Positions 57,972 through 64,000 of a DNA stretch of 64,000 bases are shown here, piece after piece. Position 1 is the first letter of the stretch; each line of letters begins with the position of its first letter. This DNA comes from Planotetraspora thailandica (lineage in GTDB: Bacteria; Actinomycetota; Actinomycetes; Streptosporangiales; Streptosporangiaceae). The stretch covers positions 1 to 64,000 of the forward strand of contig NZ_BOOR01000004.1 of assembly GCF_016863335.1 (NCBI RefSeq), in the 5' to 3' direction. The notes below the pieces were generated by a model. That model was not told the origin of the DNA, made no database searches, and worked only from the letters and a program-made list of their open reading frames with translations. The translations under genes were made by a program, and so were the position numbers.

Positions 57972-58009
57972 ACGACGCCCCCGGCGGCTCGGGCCGCCGG
58001 GGGCGTCGT
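57972..58009. terminator. bidirectional terminator between fxsA and rbpA
   Basis: A 16-bp perfect stem (57972-57987 with 57994-58009), extendable to 17 with a TCGG tetraloop. AAAAA lies to its left, giving a T-run for the minus strand. Confidence 0.92.
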
Positions 58010-58021
58010 TCGTGTTGTCGT

Positions 58022-58366
58022 CTACGCGCTCTTGCGTCGCTGAGCCCGGAGGATCGCGAGGCGCTCGTTGAGCACCTCTTCCAGGTCCTCGATCGTGCGG
58101 CGCTCCAGCAGCATGTCCCAGTGCGTACGCGGCGCCTTGGACTTCTTCTGCTGGGGCTGCTCGGCGTCGACCCTCAGAGCGGGGGCGCCGCAGCTGCGGC
58201 ACTCCCAGTTCGTCGGGATCTCGGCCTCGGCGGCGAGGGGCACGGTGGTGTGATGACCCTTGGGGCAGGTGTAAGACACCTCCTGGCGCGGAGCCAGATC
58301 GGTGTTGCGGTCGTTCTCGTAGCTGGTCGCCCCGAGCCGGGTACCGCGAAGTGCACGCTCGCCCAT
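58022..58366 (-). CDS. rbpA: RNA-polymerase-binding protein RbpA
   Basis: 114 residues with AGGAGG before the ATG. The N-terminal tail, a zinc-binding core (YTCPKGHHTTVPLAAEAEIPTNWECRSCG), a basic linker (QQKKSKAPRTHWDMLLERR) and the sigma-interacting helix (IEDLEEVLNERLAILR) are all present. It stabilises the open promoter complex with the main sigma factor. Confidence 0.97.
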   Translation of the reverse strand: MGERALRGTRLGATSYENDRNTDLAPRQEVSYTCPKGHHTTVPLAAEAEIPTNWECRSCGAPALRVDAEQPQQKKSKAPRTHWDMLLERRTIEDLEEVLNERLAILRAQRRKSA

Positions 58367-58489
58367 GTTCTAAGCCTCCTGAGGTCCCCGCCGGAGAGGG
58401 GTTTGTCTCCACCGCGTACAACGCTTGATACCGTGTGTGGATTCCCAGGAGAGGCGTGATCCAATCGCGCTTTTTCCGGCTCTCCCGTC

Positions 58490-59911
58490 TCAGAGGCGTG
58501 CTGGCACCTCATTGCCCGCTTGACGGATGGCCTTGGGCAGGTTTACGGCCAGCAGCATCAGGAAGCCGGCCACGAAGAAGACGACGAGCGAGACGATCGC
58601 GATCCGGTAGCTGTTGGTGAACTGCACGGCCAGCGTGATCGTCAGTGAGCCGATGAAGGCCGATCCCTTGTCGCTGATCTGCAGGAGGCTGAAATACTCC
58701 GCCTCCCTGCCGCTCGGGATGACCTGCGAATACAGCGAGCGCGACAACGCCTGCGTGCCGCCCAGCACGATCGCGATCGCGAAGGCCAGGGCGAAGAACT
58801 GCCCGGCGGCGCCCTCCTGGAGGAACACCGCGACCACGACGATCGCGATCCAGACGACCAGGCTGGCCAGGACGACCCGCTTGGTGCCTAACCGGCGGGC
58901 GAGCACGCCGAGCAGCAATGCGCCGCCGAACGCGACGATCTGGACCATCAAGATGGCGATGATCTGTGTTGTCTGGCCGAGTTTGAGGGCCTCGGAGGCG
59001 TAGACGGCCGAGTTGCCGATCACGGTCTGCACGCCGTCGTTGTAGATCAGGTAGGCGACGAGGAAGAGCAGCGTGCCGGGGTAGCGGCGCAGCTCGCTGA
59101 TCGTACGGCCCAGCTGGCGGAAGCTCCCGCCGACCGAGCCCAGCGCGGTCGTCTCGTGCGCGGGCACCGGCCGGTTGCGCAGGGCGAGCAACGGGATGAT
59201 CGTGAAGATGGCCCACCACAGGCCCGCCGACATCATGCAGATCCGTACGGCCATGCCCTCGGCGACCCCGAAGGAGTCGTGGCGGACATAGAGCACCAGG
59301 TTCAGCGCGAGCAGCAGGAATCCGCCGAAGTAGCCGATGGCCCACCCGCGTGAGGAGACCGCGTCCCGTTCGTCGGGGGTGGAGATCTGCGGCAGGAAGG
59401 AGTCGTAGACGACCACGGAGGCGCCGTAGGAGACGTTGGCCACGATGAACAGGACGCCGCCGAGCACGTAGCGGTCGCCTTCGAGGAAGAACAGACCCAT
59501 GGTCGCCAGTGCGCCGAAATAGGCGAACCCGCCGAGCAACTCCCGCTTGCGCCCGGTGTGGTCGGCCAGCGCGCCGACGACCGGGAGCAGGAGAATCTGC
59601 ACCAGGGTGGAGACGGTGAGGATCAGCCCGAAGTAGGCGGCGGGCCTGATGTCGGCGCCGAGCACGTCGACGTAGCCGAGCCGGCCGGTCACGAGGGTGT
59701 CGAAGTCGGAGACGCACCTGTCGACCGGCACCGAGGGGAAGTCGGACTCGCAGGCGGCGGTCTTGGCGATCGGGATCAGGTAGGGCCCGAGGAAGACCGA
59801 GATGACCGTGGTGTAGAAGGCGGAGTTCGCCCAGTCGTACCAGTACCAGCCACGCCTCTCGCGCCTGCGCGCCTCAGGGGTCTCCCGCTGGATGACCTGG
59901 GGGGAGGTCAA
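58490..59911 (-). CDS. MFS transporter of the UMF1/Atg22-like group
   Basis: 473 residues; TTG start at 59911 with GAGGAG six bases upstream. About 12 membrane helices; the opening WYWYDWANSAFYTTVISVFLGPYL is typical of the Atg22-like family, which in fungi exports amino acids. Substrate unknown. Confidence 0.88.
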   Translation of the reverse strand: MTSPQVIQRETPEARRRERRGWYWYDWANSAFYTTVISVFLGPYLIPIAKTAACESDFPSVPVDRCVSDFDTLVTGRLGYVDVLGADIRPAAYFGLILTVSTLVQILLLPVVGALADHTGRKRELLGGFAYFGALATMGLFFLEGDRYVLGGVLFIVANVSYGASVVVYDSFLPQISTPDERDAVSSRGWAIGYFGGFLLLALNLVLYVRHDSFGVAEGMAVRICMMSAGLWWAIFTIIPLLALRNRPVPAHETTALGSVGGSFRQLGRTISELRRYPGTLLFLVAYLIYNDGVQTVIGNSAVYASEALKLGQTTQIIAILMVQIVAFGGALLLGVLARRLGTKRVVLASLVVWIAIVVVAVFLQEGAAGQFFALAFAIAIVLGGTQALSRSLYSQVIPSGREAEYFSLLQISDKGSAFIGSLTITLAVQFTNSYRIAIVSLVVFFVAGFLMLLAVNLPKAIRQAGNEVPARL

Positions 59912-59935
59912 TGGTCTCTCCTCGCCTTGTCGCGG

Positions 59936-60733
59936 CTAGCCGTTGGCCGTGCCGGGGTGCCACTGCCCGCGCCTGCCGAGCACGTCGCGCAGGCCGGTGA
60001 TGTTGTCGGTCATGATCCCGTCGACGCCGAGGTCGAGCAGGTTCTCCATCGTCACGGGGTCGTCGATCGTCCAGACGTGCACCTGCATGCCGATGGCGTG
60101 AGCCGTACGGATGAAGGGACGCGTGGTGACGCGCAGCCCGCGAAAACCTATGGGGACCTGGGCGCAGGGGACGCCGGCGCGGGCCAGGCCCGCGAGCAGT
60201 CTGCCGTACCCGCCGCTGATCGCGGCGGTGCGCAGGGCGGCGATGCCGCGCGGGCCGAGCGCCGAGCAGATCTCGCGGCCGACGGCTCTGCGGGCCCCGG
60301 CGAGCCGGAGGTCGGAGAAGGAGGTGAGGCAGATCCGGTCGTAGGCGTTGGTCCTGCGGATCACGCGGGCCAGCGGCCCGATGGCCGTGCTCTCCTTGAC
60401 GTCGATGTTGACCCGGACGTCCGGCCATGCGCCGAGCAGGTCCTCGATGAGGGGGATCTCGTCGACGCCGCCGATGCGGGCCTTGCCGACCTCGCGGTAG
60501 GGGAGCTGCGAGATCCGCCCGGTGCGGTCGGTGACCCGGTCGAGGGTGTGGTCGTGGAAGGCCAGCAGCACGCCGTCGGAGGTTGCGTGGGCGTCGGTCT
60601 CCAGGTAGGTGTAGCCCAGCTCGACCGCCCGGGAGAAGGCGGCCATGGTGTTCTCCCGGCCCTCGGCCGCTCCGCCGCGGTGCGCGAACGCGAGCGGTCC
60701 TGGGTGGTCGAGGAACGGGAAGCGGTGCTGCAC
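59936..60733 (-). CDS. ugpQ: glycerophosphodiester phosphodiesterase
   Basis: 265 residues with a GTG start. GDPD motifs: FAHRGGAAEGRENTMAAF, the metal pair in LETDAHATSDG, HDHTLDRVT and VNIDVKES. It releases glycerol-3-phosphate from phospholipid head groups. No signal peptide is seen, so it is probably cytoplasmic. Confidence 0.92.
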   Translation of the reverse strand: MQHRFPFLDHPGPLAFAHRGGAAEGRENTMAAFSRAVELGYTYLETDAHATSDGVLLAFHDHTLDRVTDRTGRISQLPYREVGKARIGGVDEIPLIEDLLGAWPDVRVNIDVKESTAIGPLARVIRRTNAYDRICLTSFSDLRLAGARRAVGREICSALGPRGIAALRTAAISGGYGRLLAGLARAGVPCAQVPIGFRGLRVTTRPFIRTAHAIGMQVHVWTIDDPVTMENLLDLGVDGIMTDNITGLRDVLGRRGQWHPGTANG

Positions 60734-60792
60734 GAGGAGGAGTATGCCGGTTACGGAGGCGGACCGTCAGCGAGCGTAGATGAACATTTGCG

Positions 60793-61347
60793 TCACGACT
60801 CGTCCATTGACGCCCATTCCTGGCGTCTGGTCTCGGCGACGACGATCGCGGCGGCCACCGACACGTTGAACGAGCCGACCCTGCCGACCTGCGGGATGTA
60901 GACGACGGCGTCGGCCGCCTCCAGCGCGGCGGGGGAGCAGCCGTGGTCCTCGCTGCCGACCAGCAGGCAGACGTCGCCGGTGAGCCGCGCCTCGTGCAGC
61001 GGGACGGCGTCCGCGGTCAGCTCGACTGCGACGACGGTGAACCCCTGCTGCTTGGCCGCCTTGACGGCTTCGGTGACGGGGACCGGCTCGTGCCATTCGA
61101 CCAGCCGGTCGGTGCCGAGGGCGGTCTTCTGCACCCGGGGGTTGCTGGGCGGGGTGGCGTTGCCGGCCAGCCGTACGGTGTCGACGCCGAAGGCGGCGGC
61201 CGTGCGGAAGATCGAGCCGACGTTGAACGGGCTGGTCACCGACTCCAGGATCAGCGCGAGCCTGCCCTCGGTGTTGCGGCGCCAGGTGCGGTTGAGCCGC
61301 TTGACGTCGGTCGGCCGCAGCTGCCTGCGCGGGTTGGGGGTGGTCAT
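60793..61347 (-). CDS. TrmH/SpoU-family RNA 2'-O-methyltransferase
   Basis: 184 residues; ATG at 61347 overlaps the previous stop (ATGA). SPOUT motifs: SPFNVGSIFRTAAAFG with the catalytic Arg, LVGSEDHGCSP and IPQVGRVGSFNVSVAAAIVVAE. The length fits TrmH (tRNA Gm18) or a related rRNA enzyme. It is coupled to the RsmC-like gene before it. Confidence 0.9.
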   Translation of the reverse strand: MTTPNPRRQLRPTDVKRLNRTWRRNTEGRLALILESVTSPFNVGSIFRTAAAFGVDTVRLAGNATPPSNPRVQKTALGTDRLVEWHEPVPVTEAVKAAKQQGFTVVAVELTADAVPLHEARLTGDVCLLVGSEDHGCSPAALEAADAVVYIPQVGRVGSFNVSVAAAIVVAETRRQEWASMDES

Positions 61348-61937
61348 CGTGCGTCCACTTTCAGGATTCGGTAGGCGGCGCGGGATGCGAGCCGGGTGGC
61401 CGGCAGGCCCTGGTCGTTCAGCCAGCGCTGCAGGGAGTCGGAGCCGAGGTGCTTCTGGACGACCAGGTAGGCCGATCCGCCGGGGGCGAGCCGGGTCAGC
61501 CACCGGCTGAGCATCTCGTGGAGTGCGGTCTTGCCGATGCGGATCGCCGGGTTGGACCAGATGGCAGAGAAGCGCACGTCGCCGGGCACATCGTCGACGT
61601 GAACCGGCCTTACTTTGTCAAGGCCGGCGCTCTTGGCGTTGCGCTCGCACAACTCGATCGAGCGGCGGTTGACGTCGACGGCCCAGACGGTCGCCCGCGG
61701 CGCCCGGGTGGCCATGGTCAACGCGATCGGTCCGTATCCGCAGCCGAGGTCGAGCAGGTCGCCCTCGGCCGGAGGGGCGGGCACGGTCTCCAGCAGCACC
61801 CGGGTGCCGGCGTCGACGTGGTCGGGGGAGAACACGCCCCGGTCGGTCTCCAGGCGCAGGTGCAGATCCGGGAGGACCAGGGCGACCACGCCGGGACGGC
61901 TGGCCGCCTGAGGGCTGTCCTCGAAGTAATGTGCCAC
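61344..61937 (-). CDS. RsmC/RlmG-like class-I methyltransferase
   Basis: 197 residues with a GTG start. SAM loop DLLDLGCGYGPIALTMA and the substrate motif SNPAIRIGK, where the usual NPP has become NPA. This is the size of the single-domain MTS proteins of actinobacteria. The probable target is guanine in rRNA. The altered motif leaves the precise activity open. Confidence 0.85.
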   Translation of the reverse strand: MAHYFEDSPQAASRPGVVALVLPDLHLRLETDRGVFSPDHVDAGTRVLLETVPAPPAEGDLLDLGCGYGPIALTMATRAPRATVWAVDVNRRSIELCERNAKSAGLDKVRPVHVDDVPGDVRFSAIWSNPAIRIGKTALHEMLSRWLTRLAPGGSAYLVVQKHLGSDSLQRWLNDQGLPATRLASRAAYRILKVDAR

Positions 61938-61944
61938 GTGCCCA

Positions 61945-61950
61945 AACGTA
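61945..61950 (-). promoter_or_regulatory. -10 hexamer TACGTT, likely leaderless promoter of the RsmC-like gene
   Basis: On the minus strand TACGTT is followed by seven bases and the GTG at 61937. The DnaA-box palindrome lies just upstream, at 61974-62017. Confidence 0.5.
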
Positions 61951-61973
61951 CCAACGCCTGAGTGTGGTGATCA

Positions 61974-62017
61974 CCGTCCACAGGTTTTCCACAGACGTGT
62001 GGACAACCTGTGGACGG
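61974..62017. promoter_or_regulatory. 44-bp palindrome built of four DnaA-box-like sites
   Basis: Outer arms are a perfect 13-bp inverted repeat (61974-61986 with 62005-62017). Sites: CCGTCCACA at 61974, TTTTCCACA at 61985, TTGTCCACA on the minus strand at 61998-62006 (exact actinomycete consensus) and CCGTCCACA on the minus strand at 62009-62017. It lies between the VWA-gene stop and the methyltransferase promoter. A simple terminator hairpin is the alternative, but no T-run follows. Confidence 0.65.
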
Positions 62018-62020
62018 AGG

Positions 62021-62968
62021 TCAGGGGATGCGCGAGCCCAGGAGCATCGCCGACGCCGCGACCAGCAGCCCCATGACGACCGCGCCGATGAGGAACCACT
62101 GCGTGATCTCCTGATGGACGACCCGGTAGCCGAGGGATGTGCCGATCTGGGCGTAGACGTCCCGCAGTTCGCTGCCCGACTCCGCCTCGTAGGCCCGGCC
62201 TCCGGTGCCGTCCGACAACGACTTCAGCGTGGTCTTGTTCACCGGCACCTGGACGGGCCGGTTGTCGATGTTCACCGTGCCGTCCGGCGTGCCGTACGCG
62301 ATGGTCGAGATCGGCACCCTGGCGCCCACGGCCGCCTCGATGGCCTCGTTGACCGACCTGCCGGAGGTGTTGTCGCCGTCGGACAGCAGCACGACCGCCG
62401 AGGGCGGCGGATCGGTGACGGCCCGCTGGTCGAAGGACCGGATCGAGTCGAGCGAGTTGAACACGGCCTCGCCGATCGCCGTGCCCGGCCTGGTGGACAG
62501 GTTGGAGATCGCCGTGGTGACCGCGACGTGGTCGGTCGTCGGAGAGATGACCACGGCCGCCGAGCGGGCGAAGGCGACCACGCCGACGTTGAACCGCTCG
62601 GGCAGGTCGTTGACGAACTGCTGGGCCGCCTGCTTGGCCGCGATCAGGCGGGTGGGCGGCACGTCGGCCGACTCCATCGACAACGACACGTCGACCGCGA
62701 TCATGATCGTCGCTCGGTCGCGCGGCACCCGGACGGCGTCGGCAGGCCGCGCGGCGCCGAACACGAGCAGGATCATCATGACCAGGAACAACGCCGCGGG
62801 AATGTGCCGCCGCCACGCGGGACGTTCAGGCACGACCAGCGACAGCAGCGCCAGATTGGTGAAGCGCACGGTGTAACGGCGGCGGGTGAACTGCACCGCG
62901 ACATAACCGGCGACCAGCGCCACGACCAGCGTGAACAGCCACAACCAGCCCGGTGACATGAAGATCAC
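62021..62968 (-). CDS. VWA-domain membrane protein, BatA-like
   Basis: 315 residues; GTG overlaps the DUF58 stop (GTGA). Two N-terminal membrane helices, a von Willebrand A domain with MIDAS DVSLSMES (about 93-100) and LLSDGDNTSG, and a C-terminal helix. With DUF58 and MoxR it forms the chaperone-like MoxR/VWA module whose client is unknown. Confidence 0.92.
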   Translation of the reverse strand: MIFMSPGWLWLFTLVVALVAGYVAVQFTRRRYTVRFTNLALLSLVVPERPAWRRHIPAALFLVMMILLVFGAARPADAVRVPRDRATIMIAVDVSLSMESADVPPTRLIAAKQAAQQFVNDLPERFNVGVVAFARSAAVVISPTTDHVAVTTAISNLSTRPGTAIGEAVFNSLDSIRSFDQRAVTDPPPSAVVLLSDGDNTSGRSVNEAIEAAVGARVPISTIAYGTPDGTVNIDNRPVQVPVNKTTLKSLSDGTGGRAYEAESGSELRDVYAQIGTSLGYRVVHQEITQWFLIGAVVMGLLVAASAMLLGSRIP

Positions 62969-63885
62969 TTTGCCGCCCCTCTGGAAGCCATGCGCCGCAT
63001 CAGATGTGAGGTGCGCCGCTGGCGGAGCACGAACTGGGCCAGGTCGTACACCCAGTCACGGTCGGTGCGCAGGATCAGGTGCGCCGCGCCGCTGCGGCGC
63101 AGGGCGATCCTGTTCGACTCGCGCTGGGCCGCCGCCGCCCGGGCATACCGCTCGCGCACCTCGCGCGACAGCCGGATGTCGCGGGTGCGCCCCGTCTCGG
63201 GGTCGGTGAGCGTGACCAGGCCGACGTCGGGCAGGTCCAGTTCGCGCGGGTCGACGATCTCCACGGCCAGCACCTGGTGGCGTGAGGCGAGCCGCCGCAG
63301 GGCGGGCTCCCAGACGTAGGGGTCGTCGATGAAGTCGGAGACCACCACCCGCAGCCCGCGCCGCCGGTGCGCGGCGGCCATCATCTCGATCGCCGGGCCG
63401 AGCTCGACCGAGCCGGTGGACGGCGGGGCGTTGATTAGCGACTGGAGCAGGCCGTAGAGCGGCGGCCGGCCAGGGCGGGCCGGATAACGGTGGACGTCCT
63501 CCCCGTGCAGGATGTACGCGCCGAAACGGTCGCCGACCCGGCTGGCCAGGAACCCGATGGCGCCCAGCGCCGCGATGACCAGATCACGCTTGGACACGTC
63601 GGCGGTGCCGAACTCCATGCTGGCCGACAGGTCGGCCAGCGCCCACGTCTCCAGCTCCCGGTCGGCGACGAGGTCGCGCACGTGCGGGGTGGTCGTGCGC
63701 GCGGTGACGGCCCAGTCCATGCGACGCACGTCGTCCTCACCCGGCACGTAGACCCGCGTGTCTCCGAGCTCGCTGCCCGGCCCCGGGATGAGCCCCTGGT
63801 GGGCGCCGTGGAGCAGCCCGTCGAGGCGTCGCACCACGGTGAGCTCCAGGCGCCGCAGCGCGTGTTCCGGCGTGCCGCCGCTCAC
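62965..63885 (-). CDS. DUF58-family protein
   Basis: 306 residues. GTG at 63885 overlaps the MoxR stop in GTGA and has AGGGG upstream; an in-frame GTG at 63906 is less likely. The family signature VYVPGEDDVRRMDWAVTARTTTPHVRDLVADRELETWALADLSASM, with a VWA-like MIDAS remnant, lies at about residues 45-90. It works with MoxR ATPases. Confidence 0.9.
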   Translation of the reverse strand: MSGGTPEHALRRLELTVVRRLDGLLHGAHQGLIPGPGSELGDTRVYVPGEDDVRRMDWAVTARTTTPHVRDLVADRELETWALADLSASMEFGTADVSKRDLVIAALGAIGFLASRVGDRFGAYILHGEDVHRYPARPGRPPLYGLLQSLINAPPSTGSVELGPAIEMMAAAHRRRGLRVVVSDFIDDPYVWEPALRRLASRHQVLAVEIVDPRELDLPDVGLVTLTDPETGRTRDIRLSREVRERYARAAAAQRESNRIALRRSGAAHLILRTDRDWVYDLAQFVLRQRRTSHLMRRMASRGAAK

Positions 63886-64000
63886 CGGGGCCCCTGGTTG
63901 TTCCACACGACCAGGGGCGGCGGCACGGCCTGCAGGATGTGCCTGACGACGTTCTCCGCCTCGACCTCGTCGGCCAGCGCGTCGAAGGTGAGCATCAACC
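63882..64000 (-). CDS. MoxR-family AAA ATPase, C-terminal end (start outside the window)
   Basis: The minus-strand frame enters at the right edge and ends at 63882 with LMLTFDALADEVEAENVVRHILQ and a short Pro-rich tail, matching the MoxR C-terminal lid. The ATPase domain lies beyond the window. It heads the operon with the DUF58 and VWA genes. Confidence 0.8.
   Translation of the reverse strand, partial: LMLTFDALADEVEAENVVRHILQAVPPPLVVWNNQGPR

Overview
The window is chromosomal DNA from a high-GC actinomycete. It carries the Pup-proteasome system, RbpA, split Lnt and Ppm genes, cobalamin synthesis, many GTG and TTG starts, and a chitosan-oligosaccharide operon of the Streptomyces csn type. 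A Streptosporangiales-like organism is my best guess; nothing in the sequence proves the family. I found no rRNA, tRNA, transposase, integrase or cas gene. Every strand switch seems to fall between ordinary chromosomal genes.

Layout. 1-4.9 kb: the 3' end of an FHA protein, a TetR regulator, a PfkB kinase, a class-III aminotransferase and a double GNAT protein. 5.0-31.5 kb: the proteasome locus (trmI, arc/mpa, dop, pup, prcB, prcA, pafA, a lipoprotein FKBP, pafB, pafC). It is opened by three blocks: a phosphatase-cobB-pseudokinase block between dop and pup; a seven-gene antiparallel carbohydrate import and degradation cluster (GH38, Gfo/Idh/MocA, PHP hydrolase, complete ABC importer) between pup and prcB; and a chitosanase plus a DUF3866 gene between the FKBP gene and pafB. 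31.5-43.9 kb: a small membrane protein, tatA, tatC, a lipid kinase, a HelY-type helicase, an RNB nuclease, a 5'-3' exonuclease, a PAS-PP2C phosphatase, an M24 peptidase, an acyl-CoA dehydrogenase and a hydrolase. 44-51.4 kb: an Lrp regulator facing a six-gene operon with the order of Streptomyces csnR-E-F-G-H-K. 51.4-52.2 kb: a non-coding region holding a symmetric array of 53-bp repeats. 52.2-64 kb: helD, a structured non-coding stretch, lnt, ppm, fxsA, rbpA, an MFS transporter, a GDPD, a TrmH-like methyltransferase, an RsmC-like methyltransferase, and the VWA/DUF58/MoxR operon that runs off the end.

How the parts work together. The Pup genes make the tag (Pup, ending in Glu), the ligase (PafA), the depupylase (Dop), the unfoldase (ARC) and the 20S core (PrcBA); PafBC is the linked DNA-damage regulator. 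The chitosanase at 27-28 kb and the csn operon at 44-51 kb are joined by a nearly identical 19-bp palindrome upstream of each, so they probably form one ROK-controlled chitosan regulon. Lnt and Ppm build lipoproteins and polyprenol-phosphomannose.

Most noteworthy: the 53-bp symmetric repeat array (51589-52130), the shared CsnR-type operators, a 44-bp palindrome made of DnaA-box-like sites (61974-62017), the orphan GH38/MocA/PHP/ABC cluster inside the proteasome locus, and a recurring TANNNT-6/7 nt-start codon pattern that predicts at least nine leaderless mRNAs.
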